A DNA stretch of 64,000 nucleotides, taken from positions 7,240,330 to 7,304,329 of the forward strand of contig NC_092702.1 of the NCBI RefSeq assembly GCF_964275005.1, written 5' to 3'. Each line of letters starts with the position of its first letter. Position 1 is the first letter of the stretch. This DNA is from Diadema setosum (Eukaryota > Echinodermata > Echinoidea > Diadematoida > Diadematidae). A program made the position numbers and the translations under genes. Below the pieces are notes generated by a model that saw nothing but the letters and a program-made list of their open reading frames with translations, made no database searches and was not told the origin of the DNA. This document shows, one piece after another, positions 24,001 to 35,300 of this stretch.

Positions 24001-26095
24001 AAAGTGTGCGCCAGAAATTCCACATCTTTGAATCGCAATCATGCAAAATCCTTCTCGGATAGGAGGAGGACACATCCTCCCGCATCCTTCCTCCGCTTGG
24101 TCTCTCTCCATGATGACTTACTACACTTATCTGATACAAATTTCAGGATGTTCCACCTATAGATTTTGCTTCAGATCGTTGAACATTGTATGTCAATTCT
24201 AAAAATGCAAAAGCTCCGTCATGTGGGAGAGAGTTACCCCTCCCATCCCCGCCTCCTCAACTTCCGGACATTTATTATACAGAAATATGCATACACAGAG
24301 CAAGAGCTAAATATATCCCAATTCAATGCATGGTTAATCACATTTCTGTGAATACTATTTTTTATGCCTCCGCCACAAAGTGGTGCCGGACGCATTATGT
24401 TTTCGGGTTGTCCGTCCGTCCGTTCGTCCGTCCGTCCTTCCGTCCGTCCGTCCGTAATGAATTTTGTGGACAGGGTAACTATCAGAACCTTTTGAGGTAT
24501 CCTAATGAAACTTGGCATGTATGTGTATTAGGGGGTGAAGTTGTGTCTATCAACATTTGGTTGCACATGAAAAAGGTCAAAAGGTCAAGGTGAAATACAT
24601 AAAATTTCACAATTTCCACCATAATATCATGCAATGCCTGAAGATATTTTCTTGAATCTTCTCTTGTGAAAGTTTAGGTCATGAGGTCATGAAGGAATGT
24701 TTTTTTGTAAAGCAACCGATGCTCAAAAGTCAGGGAAAATAACTTCTTCGCCCCCCTCAAAAAAAAAAAAAAATATCTGTACTTGCCACTGACCGGGAAA
24801 TTGTTGATCTTGCCCCCCCCCCCCCCTCCCCCTCCCCCAACCCACACCTCTTACGTCCCTTAGATCCCTATAATACAGATAACTTTGGGAGGTGGATATA
24901 TAAAATTATGTATATTTTATGACCACTTTTTTGCACGTACAATGCCTATGACTGGTCCAGACCTACGTACATAGACGGACCAAACAGGATGGTCGTGCAC
25001 TAGGAACGCAGTATAAGCAAGAGGTACTCGCCTAGTACCTCCTTGGTATCTGTAAGAACTAGCGCTATACAGGTAAATGAAACGAGATCGGTTTTCGGCC
25101 TCGTCCTCGCGTACCAGTCAAAACGCACACACACACACACACATTTTTTTTTTCAATTACATTTTATTGATTTCATTCAAATCATTCGTAAATCAACCCA
25201 ATCTGGGTGTAACATGAACATAAAACGGTACAAATACCATTCAAAACACAAGTCCATTGTCAAACTATACTGCCAATCATCATTCTTCAACATAACAACT
25301 CGATTATAGATCAATCCTACTGACCATTTCTTCACAAGGAAGTATTGACATGTACTAAAAAAAAATATTCTTTGACTTATGTTACTCGCACTCACAAGGG
25401 TATTTATACATAAAAAAGCAACACAAATACGATATACAAAACTAGAATGAAATCATTTCAATTAAAAAACACACGCACATCACATTTTCATTGAAAATAA
25501 AACATACGCACACACACACACACACACACTCACCATACCGCGCGTATTGAGAAGAGCTACTGCTAGAGTAGAGATTAGTTTTTCCAAGAATCTCGTTGGT
25601 TTTTCTCCCCCTTCCACTGGACTGAATACACTCGTGCACATGCGTGCACGTGTTGCATGTGCACGTGTTATCATTGGGAACTGAGGTTGAAGTGATACTT
25701 TGTTTCAAAATATTTTTTCGCTACATCGAGCCATTTATGATTTTTAGCTCCCCTGTATTAGTGTTTTAAAAACTCAATAAATAAAAAAAATTAAAATGTT
25801 CAATAGGCCTATAAGGTATGGGTTTAAAGTGAAAGGAAATAAATAAGGTTCTGTACATGTATTTCGGCTTCACTGTTCCCATCTCTTATAACCAGATATA
25901 GGACTAATATCTTAAGTAAATAAATGAGGATGTTTAAATTGTATACTTTACCTGAATCTTTGCATTGCACTCGTGCTTGCGCCGCAACTCGCACTCAAAC
26001 CCCTCCCAGCCACCTGCAAGGTCACGTCGTTTGACATAAATGTATCCATTTAGTGCAAATTTTCGCCCTCCTCGTTGTGTCGTTATCCATTCCAT
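18089..26095 (-). CDS. FLYWCH zinc finger-MULE transposase-like protein, 4 exons, 462 aa
   Basis: Exons on the minus strand are 26095-25952, 22211-21825, 20876-20565 and 18634-18089, all joined in phase 0 with GT/AG (donors CAG|GTAAAG, CGG|GTACAC, AAG|GTACTT; acceptors TAACAG, TTTCAG, ATTCAG). Residues 3-65 form a FLYWCH-type finger (TTQRGGRKF; C35, C43, H61, H63). Residues about 178-400 are a MULE-type DDE domain with D188 (WFADGTF), D249 (LIDFE), a C270-x2-H273 pair and E380 (NNHVEGWH). A helical tail ends RGVSYNLH. The catalytic set and frames are intact across three introns of about 0.95-3.7 kb. It could be a domesticated transposase acting as a DNA-binding protein, or a recent intron-bearing element. 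The start is the only ATG just before the finger. Confidence 0.85.
18635..20564. other. Intron 3 of the MULE-type gene
   Basis: It holds a purine-rich stretch near 18960-19020, a poly-A run at 19793-19810 and the GTCCGGGGCTAAG repeat cluster listed separately. No other exon is seen. Confidence 0.6.
20123..20290. repeat. Cluster of GTCCGGGGCTAAG-like inverted and direct repeats
   Basis: GTCCGGGGCTAAG (20123-20135) is followed by its exact reverse complement (20166-20178). Looser copies GTACGGGACTAA (twice) and GTCCGGGATTAAG follow, each preceded or followed by an AGTGTAAAAAG-like word. This may be a short inverted-repeat element duplicated in part. Confidence 0.5.
20877..21824. other. Intron 2 of the MULE-type gene
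   Basis: It holds a TnGn homopolymer junction at 21234-21252 and otherwise featureless AT-rich sequence. Confidence 0.6.
22860..24240. repeat. Degenerate array of TTCAATTCTAAAAATGCAAAAG units
   Basis: The words TTCAATTCTRAAAATG and AAGTTCCCTC followed by GGGAG/GGGTATCCCC recur at about 22864, 23185, 23311, 23728, 23870, 24030 and 24195. Between them lie copies of a TTTCA(G)GATNTT-like stretch. The spacing is irregular and the units are diverged, so this is an old tandem expansion of a dispersed repeat. Confidence 0.5.
24357..24720 (+). repeat. Dispersed repeat beginning TATGCCTCCGCCAC
   Basis: It starts TTTTATGCCTCCGCCACAAA, followed by a CCGT-rich stretch and then AAACTTGGCATGTATGTGTA and AAGGTCAAAAGGTCAAGGTG. 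The same layout appears at 58474-59250 and as a short stub at 61599. It does not code for protein. Confidence 0.75.
25124..25142. repeat. AC microsatellite
   Basis: Short AC array followed by a T-run. Confidence 0.8.
25505..25530. repeat. CA microsatellite
   Basis: Twelve to thirteen CA units. Confidence 0.8.
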
Positions 26096-26937
26096 GGCTT
26101 TCCTTTGGCTGGCTTCAAGGACAATGCTGTTGGTGTTGTTGTTATATTTGAGGCGCGCTATTCAGACATGAATATTAACGCCTTTATCTTTATAATATCA
26201 TTATTTTACATATAATCAATTTCTAAAAAAAAATACACTTATTACAATTATTTTTATGTGCGCAATATGTTTGCTGTTATATGGCTGGGGCAAATAAGTT
26301 CTGGTGCATGCTGATGGCAAACTCTGATCAGCCCGGCTCGTTACATTGAGCAGGATTCTCTGTCGCGTGCACACGGACCTAGATCCCTCATTTGCCGCAC
26401 TCAGGACCCTCCGCCCAACGCATATGGTGCACAAGCAGACTCCGGAATTCGATATAGAAACATATCAAAAATAATTGTTTCATAAAGGGGCCTATGTACT
26501 TTCCAATAAATAGATATAAATTACAAATAATTCAGAATTTTACATCGTGTAATAAGCAAACATCCGGTTGTGCAGTGTGCAAATCTAAATTATACAAAAC
26601 TAAAAAAAAAAAAAATATTACCTGCATAACTCTATACGACCTATGTAAGTCTTTTGGATAACAGCCTTGTTCTCTTAACATACAAAATTAAAACCTTTAA
26701 ATGGCTAACATTGTCAGTAGATAACAGGACTTTTCTTATATTCCGTTGATCTTTTCCTCAAATGTCTGTGATCAACATGACTCTCTCTATCAAATATTTT
26801 GGGCAATCATATAAAAAGTGACTTAAATGTACCTTTACGGGCAATTGAGCATTTACCTGTTTCACGAAAATTTACTTTCCACTTATCATAATTCAGTGCC
26901 ATATTACTCTTACGGACAAGGTCCCACGAGGAGTATA

Positions 26938-27094
26938 GTCTGTCTCCAGACCCCATGAACATGATACTATTTACCTATTCAGGATATTGACGCCCTCAAC
27001 GTCGAAAACTAGTGTAGTTTAAGGTGTGTTTGTTTGTTGTTTTTTTTTTCTTTCTACGCGGAGTCCAGTTGGCAAAGGGGCCTGGAAACCAGAC
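26938..27094. mobile_element. Short TA-flanked MITE, GTCTGG family, copy 1
   Basis: The left end TAGTCTGTCTCCAGACCCC and right end GGGGCCTGGAAACCAGACTA are inverted. Both sit at TA. The interior (TTGACG/AACGTC, AACTAGTGTAGTTTAAGGTG, CCAGTTGGCAAAGG) matches the reverse complement of 60012-60198. Confidence 0.7.
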
Positions 27095-28300
27095 TACACG
27101 AGGAGGAACGAGATGAATGCATAGGCTTGCATGCAACGGCACCAGTGGATCCAGGATCTCCAAGAGGGGGACCGAATATTCGGCCGATCTTTTTTTTTTA
27201 TTTTTGACTAAATTCGAGTGATGACTTAAAAAAATAAGTCATTACGCAATTTAAAACCGACCAATTCTTCTTCAGAACCAGTGTGCAGTCCCCCCCCCCC
27301 CCCTCCCCCAAAGTTGGTTGGAATAATTCTAATGGGATAGGGACCAAAAGTCAGTTTTATTGGGTATGTGGACCGGGGGGGGGGGGGAGGTCTCCGAGAA
27401 AAATTGAGAAGTAGCTTTAATTTACAGGGAAATTGCATCAGATGTGGTGACTGTGATACTTTCCCTCGAGCTCTTGTTTTCTTTCTACACCAATCTGAAA
27501 GGAATAATAAATGAGCAATAAACACATAAATTCGGATGTAATGAAGCGACAACGAGCAAGTTTTGACTGCAGAAATGCAAAAATTTCCAAACACGCTCGC
27601 TCCCTCAATGACTCTTATTTTGTTGACTTTGGTTCCTTACCGGTCATCAATTTTTCATAACGAAATATCATAATAAATAGAAGGAAACTTTACCCATTAC
27701 TAAAGTGTCTCAAACACACAGAAAAAAAAAACATATGCGATCACATTCAAACCTATATTGTAAAAGTCTTCAAAAGAACGAATGGTTTGCGGAACCTTCC
27801 TCTAGATGTAAAAGGAAGAGAGACACTTATTCAAAAATTTACATTACAGTGACGTGCCTTTATTGTGTGGTATATTTTTTCACGTTGACAATTTTTGCTA
27901 ATCGGTTTTATATGAATTTTTCCCGACTGTAAATAATAAGAAATAAGATATGATTGCCAAAAGCGCACCAATTAGATAGACAGCAATTTGGGAATTTGGG
28001 AATTAAGGGACGAGGTGACCCCTTAGTTTTACAGAATAATGATGTCGAACTTTTTTTTTTTTTTTTGGGGGGGGGCGTTATTTCTGAAATAAAATTCAGT
28101 GTACTTAGCCGAAGCTCAATCATCATTATAAAAGTGAAGGAGTGAATAAAGAATAGAGGAACTAGATTACGATCACACAACCTTAAAGTTAACTTTGCTC
28201 GTCACTCTTGAAATGTCAGAGTTCACAGGAATTTAAGTCGAATTCTTTCACAGAAAAAATATGAAGTGGTGGGGGTGGTCACCCTGGGGATAAGTCACCC
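27095..28300. other. No gene seen; homopolymer-rich intergenic DNA
   Basis: C-run at 27288-27304, G-run at 27376-27388 and a T16G9 junction at 28051-28075. There is no exon-like frame. Confidence 0.45.
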
Positions 28301-28309
28301 TAGGAGTTG

Positions 28310-28980
28310 TCGTTCGGGGTAGTGGTCCCTCGTGGGGAGTTGTCCCCGGGGGAGTTGTCCCCCGGGGGAGTGGTCCTCCGGGGGAGTTGTCCCCGGGGGA
28401 TTTGTCCCCGGGGGAGTTGTCCCCCGGGGGAGTTGTCCCCCGGGGGGGAGTGGTCCCCGGGGGGAGTTGTCCCCGGGGGAGTTGTCCCCGGGGGAGTTGT
28501 CCCCGGGGTAGTTGTCCCCCGGGGGAGTGGTCCTCCGGGGGAGTTGTCCCCGGGGGAGTTGTCCCCGGGGGAGTTGTCCCCCGGGGGAGTTGTCCCCCGG
28601 GGGAGTTGTCCCCCGGGGGAGTTGTCCCCCGGGGGAGTTGTCCCCCGGGGGAGTTGTCCCCCGGGGGAGTTGTCCCCCGGGGGAGTGGTCCCCCGGGGGA
28701 GTTGTCCCCGGGGGAGTTGTCCCCCGGGGTAGTGGTCCCCCGGGGTAGTTGTCCCCCGGGGGAGTTGTCCCCTGGGGGAGTTGTCCTCTGGGGGAGTTGT
28801 CCCCCGGGGGAGTTGTCCCCCGGGGGAGTTGTCCCCCGGGGGAGACGTCCCCCGGGGGAGTAGTCCTCCGGGGGAGACGTCCTCCGGGGGAGTGGTCCTC
28901 CGGGGGAGCTGTCAGGTGGGAGTAGTCCCCGGGGGAGTTGTCCTCCGGGGGAGTTGTCCTGATACGCCTTGTAACATTAT
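28310..28980. repeat. 18-bp minisatellite element, second copy, opposite orientation
   Basis: About 35 units of GGGGGAGTTGTCCCCCGG. The right end read on the minus strand (CTTGTAAC, GGACAACTCC, GGGGACTACTCCCACCTGAC, then GGAGGACGTCTCCC) repeats the left end of the 13.65 kb block in the same order, so the two blocks are inverted copies of one element. No telomere-like patch is present here. The Gly/Pro/Ser/Val-rich open frames are not genes. Confidence 0.85.
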
Positions 28981-29309
28981 AATATCACACAATCAGTATA
29001 GATTGTTTCAATAAGGACTTACGGAACAATAAGGACTTACGGACTGTTTCATCATCATCAGTAATTATTATAACGATTGTGGGATTTTCTGTCGAATTAT
29101 TGTGAAGTGGAGTCATTGCAAAATATCTTTCATCTTCCATAATAGGTCTTGCACCCCCCCCCCCCCCGCACGTTTCCCTCTCCAATATGGGGGGGGGGTG
29201 CAGGTCAAAAAGTTGATTTATTTCTTTTAATTTCATTCATCTATATTGTTTGTTTGTTTTCATTATATCATTAATTATAGAACGTGCAATATAATGTATC
29301 TTTTCTCAG

Positions 29310-29340
29310 GTACAACTTTTAATAAAGGAGTCTGATCACC
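29310..29340 (+). promoter_or_regulatory. Possible 5' UTR acceptor and leader of the protease gene
   Basis: A good acceptor TTTTCTCAG ends at 29309, only 31 bases before the start codon. This suggests the leader is spliced from an upstream non-coding exon that I could not locate. Confidence 0.35.
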
Positions 29341-32300
29341 ATGATAGCATTCCGTGTGTTACTGGTGCTGTCGGTCACATTCTGTGCAACCACACTGGCA
29401 GCCCGCCCTTATCGGGCTCCGTTGTACAGGACCAAGGAGGCTATCAAGAATCAGTACATTGTGGTGCTCAAGGTAAAAATCCATACGCCACACTATTTGA
29501 GCTTGAACACTTCTAACTTATGACGATTATGTAACCACAATTATTATGTTGACTATCAACCCACTACACGCAAAAAAAAAAAGACATCATTGGTAGTTTC
29601 CATGACTACATAAAAATAAGAATACATTTTGCCAGGAACACTGTATTGTAAAAGCACGAGAATCTAAAGTAACAGACATACACACCATTCTGGGAACATG
29701 TTTCACAGAGAATTAAAATTAATGCTTGCGCGGTGATAGCTAGCACGAAATAATATAGAATGCAATCGGTGAACATTATAGGACGTTAGCTTGTGGGATG
29801 AGAAGTAATTTAACTTATATTAAGCATTCGTATTAAAATCTTTGTTTGAAGAAATTTCGTGCGCTGTATGCAAAAGTGATTAATTTTGATAGTATATTTC
29901 TACAAAGGAGATTACGTTATCCTCTGATCATCACTGATACATCACATGTTCATAGGACGGTGTTTCACGACCAGACGTTCTGCAGACGCTCCGAACCGAG
30001 ACCCGTGCTAAGGGCATACAGTTCAACAACCCGATCAAGGAGTACAGGAGCGTGTTGAATGGGTTCGCCATTTCCCTGACTCAGGAAGCAGTCTCCTTGG
30101 TAGGTCGATTAAACATCATCTTTTACCTTATGGTATTTCCAATGACAAGTCGACAAATATATACAAAGAGACGTGATGTAAAGCATTGTTGGCGATATTT
30201 TTGTAATGCATGCATAATTCCCGTATATCATGAGCCTCAAAATTGCAACACCAGAAAATGAAAGCCGGCAAGATACTAGTTACCAGTACGTTCTAATCCT
30301 TAGTATTATTGTTTCGATGCTACGTGCATGGATGAACAATCAGGATCTTCAAGATCTCGATCTTTTGTCATGATATTCACCGCGGATATTGATCTCAATC
30401 AACGGCAATGGTCCCAGGGAGATTAACGAACAAAAAAACAAGACAAAAAAAAACACAAAAACAAAAAACGATTGTCTGTTTGTAACGGAAGTAAATGACA
30501 GTCAAATCTAAATTACTGCCTATTATTGTCTAGTCTCGAGATGGCTTCAGGATGAGATTACAATGCAGTTGCTATCTATCATGATTGAGACTGTCGATAT
30601 CAGCCAACCCTGAACTCCGGTCTGAGTTAAGAAGCAGTATTAGAAGTGAAAATCATCGCGTTGTGTACAGCGATGGGACTGCAATGTGTAATCCATCAAT
30701 TTAATGACTGAAACACACTTATCGTGCGGGATAGTTGAACTTCAACGCAAAAGCATCAGGGTTGTCAGGCCTCAGACGTTAATAAGTAAACAAAGCCTTT
30801 TTTAAAGACGTAAAAAAAAAAAATGTGCCTGATGGGATGTATTTCCAACACGTTGCTGAATTGATTCCCTATAAACACCGAAACGTCGCCGGACATGGAT
30901 TCTGAAAGAGCACACTCTAGTCTTAAAATGATGTATAACCCGATATAAATAGACTGTCCTGTGTAACCTATCTAAATAATTGCAACATTTTACTGCAGAG
31001 GTGCAAAAATAAACCCCTTTCAATACCTTGAGGTGCAGTTTTGAACTCAGAGGGTTCATTTTTATGGGGTTCAAAACTGAGCACTAGACAGGGGTTCAAA
31101 TTTTGAGGGAAAGGGGGTGCTGCTATTGCATCACGCCTAGAGGTCCCACACTTTATTAGAATCATTCTTTTTTTGGATATCTCAGCCATTTCAAAACCAA
31201 TTTTCATCAAATAAACGTTGAATTCCTCATCGAATTACATGTTTTATCATATTTCATAGGAGGTTTCTCATCATCTCACCAAAAAAATTTTAGAAACCTG
31301 AAATTAGGTCTCAACCAGAACTGTACGATCCATTTAATAATGTAACAGGTGCGATCCCTCCCTGGCGTGAGTTACGTAGAGGAGGATGGGATGGCCCATG
31401 CCTCCGAGATCTGGGGGCTGGACCGGATCAATCAGAGAGATCTACCGCTGGACGACAGCTACACACCTGCAGGTGCGACATTTATTTCCTCCTATTGAGA
31501 AATTTCATCAATGTATCAGAATTAATACAAATAATGAAATAACTATTTTTTCTGTTATGCTTCATGTTTTTGTATGATTTGCATCATTATGAATTATCAA
31601 AATGCGTTAACTTTAAATATGGACATGATATTGGCATGCTGATTCTTTTTTGGCCCACGTCTAACAAACTTCGCTCTTAATTCAGTATAGGCCTACATCA
31701 CAAAGCGCTTTATTAATAATTTCTTATTGTTCTTTTACTTTTTGTCACCATTGCAAAAGATGCGCTGTTAATCATTCGTACACATATATTATTTTGTACT
31801 ATACATGCAACAATTGAAGACCTAGATGTATTTTTTTAAACTGTTAAACAGTATTGTCACATGTATACTTTGCATTATGACAGTGTAGGCCCTATTGTTG
31901 GATTGAAATTAACTATAACTGAATCTTGAATCTTTGAATGATTACTCGTTCATGCACACACAAACAACAAGTATGTCGATAAATCAATAAATAGGTAATG
32001 CACGTTTATTCTGCTTGACCATTGAATTCACTAATGAAAATTTTTCTGATTATAGATGAGAATTACTAAAAAATAAAAAAAAAACTCTACTTCACTGTAT
32101 ATCAGCAGTAATGATCTCGCAAATAAGAAAGGGTGACAATGATATATTATATAAGGATAATGTCTGCCCTCATTCATGGATGACAATATATTTCCTTCAA
32201 TCCACTTTATGCTACACATGAACATGTACAATTATAGAAGGAAAAATACTTGATATACTTTAAATCACTTTTCTAACATATAGATAGTGCTAAATCGAAA

Positions 32301-35300
32301 GTCTGCACACGTGCCTAGTATCACACACCCTCACACACATTAGATTAATACAATATACATGATGAGCACACAATACATAAGTAACGCAACATCGCTGATC
32401 TTGTACATAATTACGAAGTATGCCTATCCAGTAGGTCCTGTCAGTGCAGTCGACTGTGTAGGCCCTATATAAAATATTCAATACCAGATGACTATGGCTG
32501 CTCTATTAATCTACCCTCTCGCTTTCAGATAGTTGATCATTGTGTATAGTCTTGGTTTTTTTGTTCCTTCAAGCAAGCATAATCCTTCGACGCAGGAGTT
32601 AGAGAGTAACAGAATCTTAGTTTGTCCAAACTCCACTGATGATAATACTTGCATTCAACTTGATTAGAAGTTTATACTAGATATGCCGGTAAGTGAAAGG
32701 GTGCCACCATGCCTAGCGAGCATACCAAACAAAGGGAGTATTAAGCTCGCAGTAGGTACCTACATAGTGAGCATATACGAAACAAAAGGAGTTAAGCTCA
32801 ACTTCAGGAGGAGGACGAGGCACGAAAGTTCGCGGTCTTGCTTTCATTTTCTTATTGTTCAGTTAATTCGGCTCGTGACGTCACACAATGCAAGTCTTAT
32901 AGTAATTACTGCAGGGATGGTAATCACCCAACTCTGCGTCGGTGTACGAATTAAGTGTTAGGTAAAGAGATACACTTTCCGGACAGCCTGACGCCCTAAT
33001 TAGGCACGTAGACAAACGATTTAATAAAAAAAAAAAAAAAGATAAATAAAATTAACACAGATACAAGAATACATAGGCCTACATGCCAACGTATACATTA
33101 TACATAATTATATGCTGAAACGTCTCAATGCCGGATGGACAGAGAACAAAAATCATACACACTATGCGCTATAGGCAGTGTCTCTTCAGTTCGTGTGAAC
33201 AAAGACGGACACTATTATTATCGGTATGGTCCTGACATAGGTGCATTTATTATATTTTTCTTTCTTTCAAGGAAACGGGAGTGGCGTGAACGTATACGTG
33301 CTCGACACGGGCATTAGGACAACCCATGAGGACTTCGAAGACCGTGCCGAATTCAGTTACGATGCCATGAACTACGCCATAGTAAGTACGAAGTCGGAAC
33401 GAGAACTGTTCATTGGTAATCAATTTAGTTATAAGACGCTGCCTATCGTTGTTTTGATTTCACACAATCAAAAACGTGTTGTTTTTTAATCTAAGAAATT
33501 TCTGTTTTGTTTCTAGCATGCAGCAACAGGTTAACATGCCCGTAGAACTTTTCATCGTTGTATACAGTATACCAACACTGAGTAGAAGAGAGAGAGAGAG
33601 AGAGAGGGGGGGGGGAGATCTCTTTACAGAATGTCTGTAATAAAAATGTACTTTATTTGCTAACATTAATAGAAATAAGCACTACTTTAAAAAAAAATAT
33701 GAAGGAATTTACATTTCTTGATTTTTTTTTTCTTAGTAAAAGTTTCCTTGGTCTGTTGCTGAAATTTATTCAAGCAACATTATGACTGTGCTTTCTGAAG
33801 GAGCTAAGGACTATTTTTAGTCTCCTTTCGATGTCCTAGAAAAATTATGATTTTGAAAAGTCCTCTTGCAATCTTTACATAATTATGTTCCAGAGGGCTG
33901 CACAAAAAGAATTAAACAAGACTGTTTAAAAGGTCATAACTTCAGACAGTATTTTAATCTGTTTGTCCTCAGGCTTTCAATGAGACTTAGTGTTCCAATA
34001 TCCCCTTTCAGTATTCGATAGACCCGGCGAAACGACATTTGCTCCTGCAACAATTGTATGCTCCGGTCTTATTTTCTCCAAGGATTTAGGGTTAGGGTTA
34101 TCATGGTTGTGATGGGGTTTTAGATTTTAGTTTGATGTGAAAATTAGGATGAGGGTTATAACCCTTATCCTATAGTAGCGTTATGTTTGTTGGTAGACGT
34201 TATGTTAGGCTCCGCGTGCAGATGTTTTCATGGGAGCAACTGTCGCAGGAGCAAATGTCTTGGAACAGCCTGACCCATGTGAATATTTGGAGAAAATTCT
34301 TTCTTGTAACTTTCGGAGACAAGAGATTTTCCTTCTTTTTTTTTCCATCAGGGAAACGACGGAGACTGCCAAGGTCATGGCACACACTGCGCGGGTACCA
34401 TCGCGGGCAAGCGATACGGAGTGGCCAAGGCTGCCCGAGTTTATGCCGTGCGGGTGCTTGGCTGCTACGGGTCGGGTTCATGGTCAGCTGTGATAGATGG
34501 TACGATGATGGCCGCGTTTACTTTTCACCTTTTCCTTGTCTTTTGTTCTTTTTCTTCGTCTTCTGCTAATTTTTCTTCCTATGGTAGCCTTCTCCTCTTG
34601 GCCGTCCTCCTTGCTAAATTCCTCTCCTTTGCTTCATCTCAATTATCTTTTTCTTTGTTTTTTTTTTCTCCAGCATCTGTCGTTGTTGCTGTTGTTGTTG
34701 TGGTTGTTGTTGTTGTTTTCTCCTTTTTCATTTCTAGTGTGTGTGCGTGTGTGTGTGAGGCCTGGGTGTGAGGATGAAGAGAAACAGAACGAGAAATTAT
34801 GAAATTCGTTAAACGTATTACGAAAAAAAAAATCACACATTATAGTTATCATCTATCATTGCAGGCATGGACTGGGTTGCACTGTTCGGACGTCGTCCAG
34901 CCGTTGCGAGCATGTCGCTCGGCGGCGGAGGAGTCCGCGCCGTTGACGAATCTCTGAGAAACCTGCACTCTGCCGGCGTAACTGTCGTCGTTGCGGCTGG
35001 TAACAGCGACTACGATGCCTGCCGTGCCTCGCCTGCAAGAGCTGCACAGGTGAATGATTAATGTACTGTGCTCTCATTATATTTTATTCGTTGTTACCTG
35101 AAACATACACACTCTAATTCTGTGTTGAATAAAAACTACAAGGGGTTTATAGATCTACTCCACGAGGGACGTGGTGATCCAACAAGGGAGGTGGGACGAG
35201 CCCCCCCCCCCCCCCCCACGTCCGATCGTTTTGGCATTTCCCTTCTCGCATGCACAACATATTATATTACGTGACGAAGTATAACGCATACGTGCAACGA

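Larger units (their letters stand above)
22212..25951. other. Intron 1 of the MULE-type gene, filled with repeats
   Basis: It contains a degenerate array at 22.86-24.24 kb, a dispersed repeat at 24.36 kb, and AC arrays at 25.12 and 25.50 kb. The stretch 25145-25440 ends with complement-strand AATAAA and a T-run, like the tail of a minus-strand retroposed sequence. No further exon is seen. Confidence 0.55.

Noticed and set aside
28307-29014. Collagen-like or silk-like ORFs
   Set aside because: Same minisatellite as at 13.7 kb; overlapping frames are equally open.
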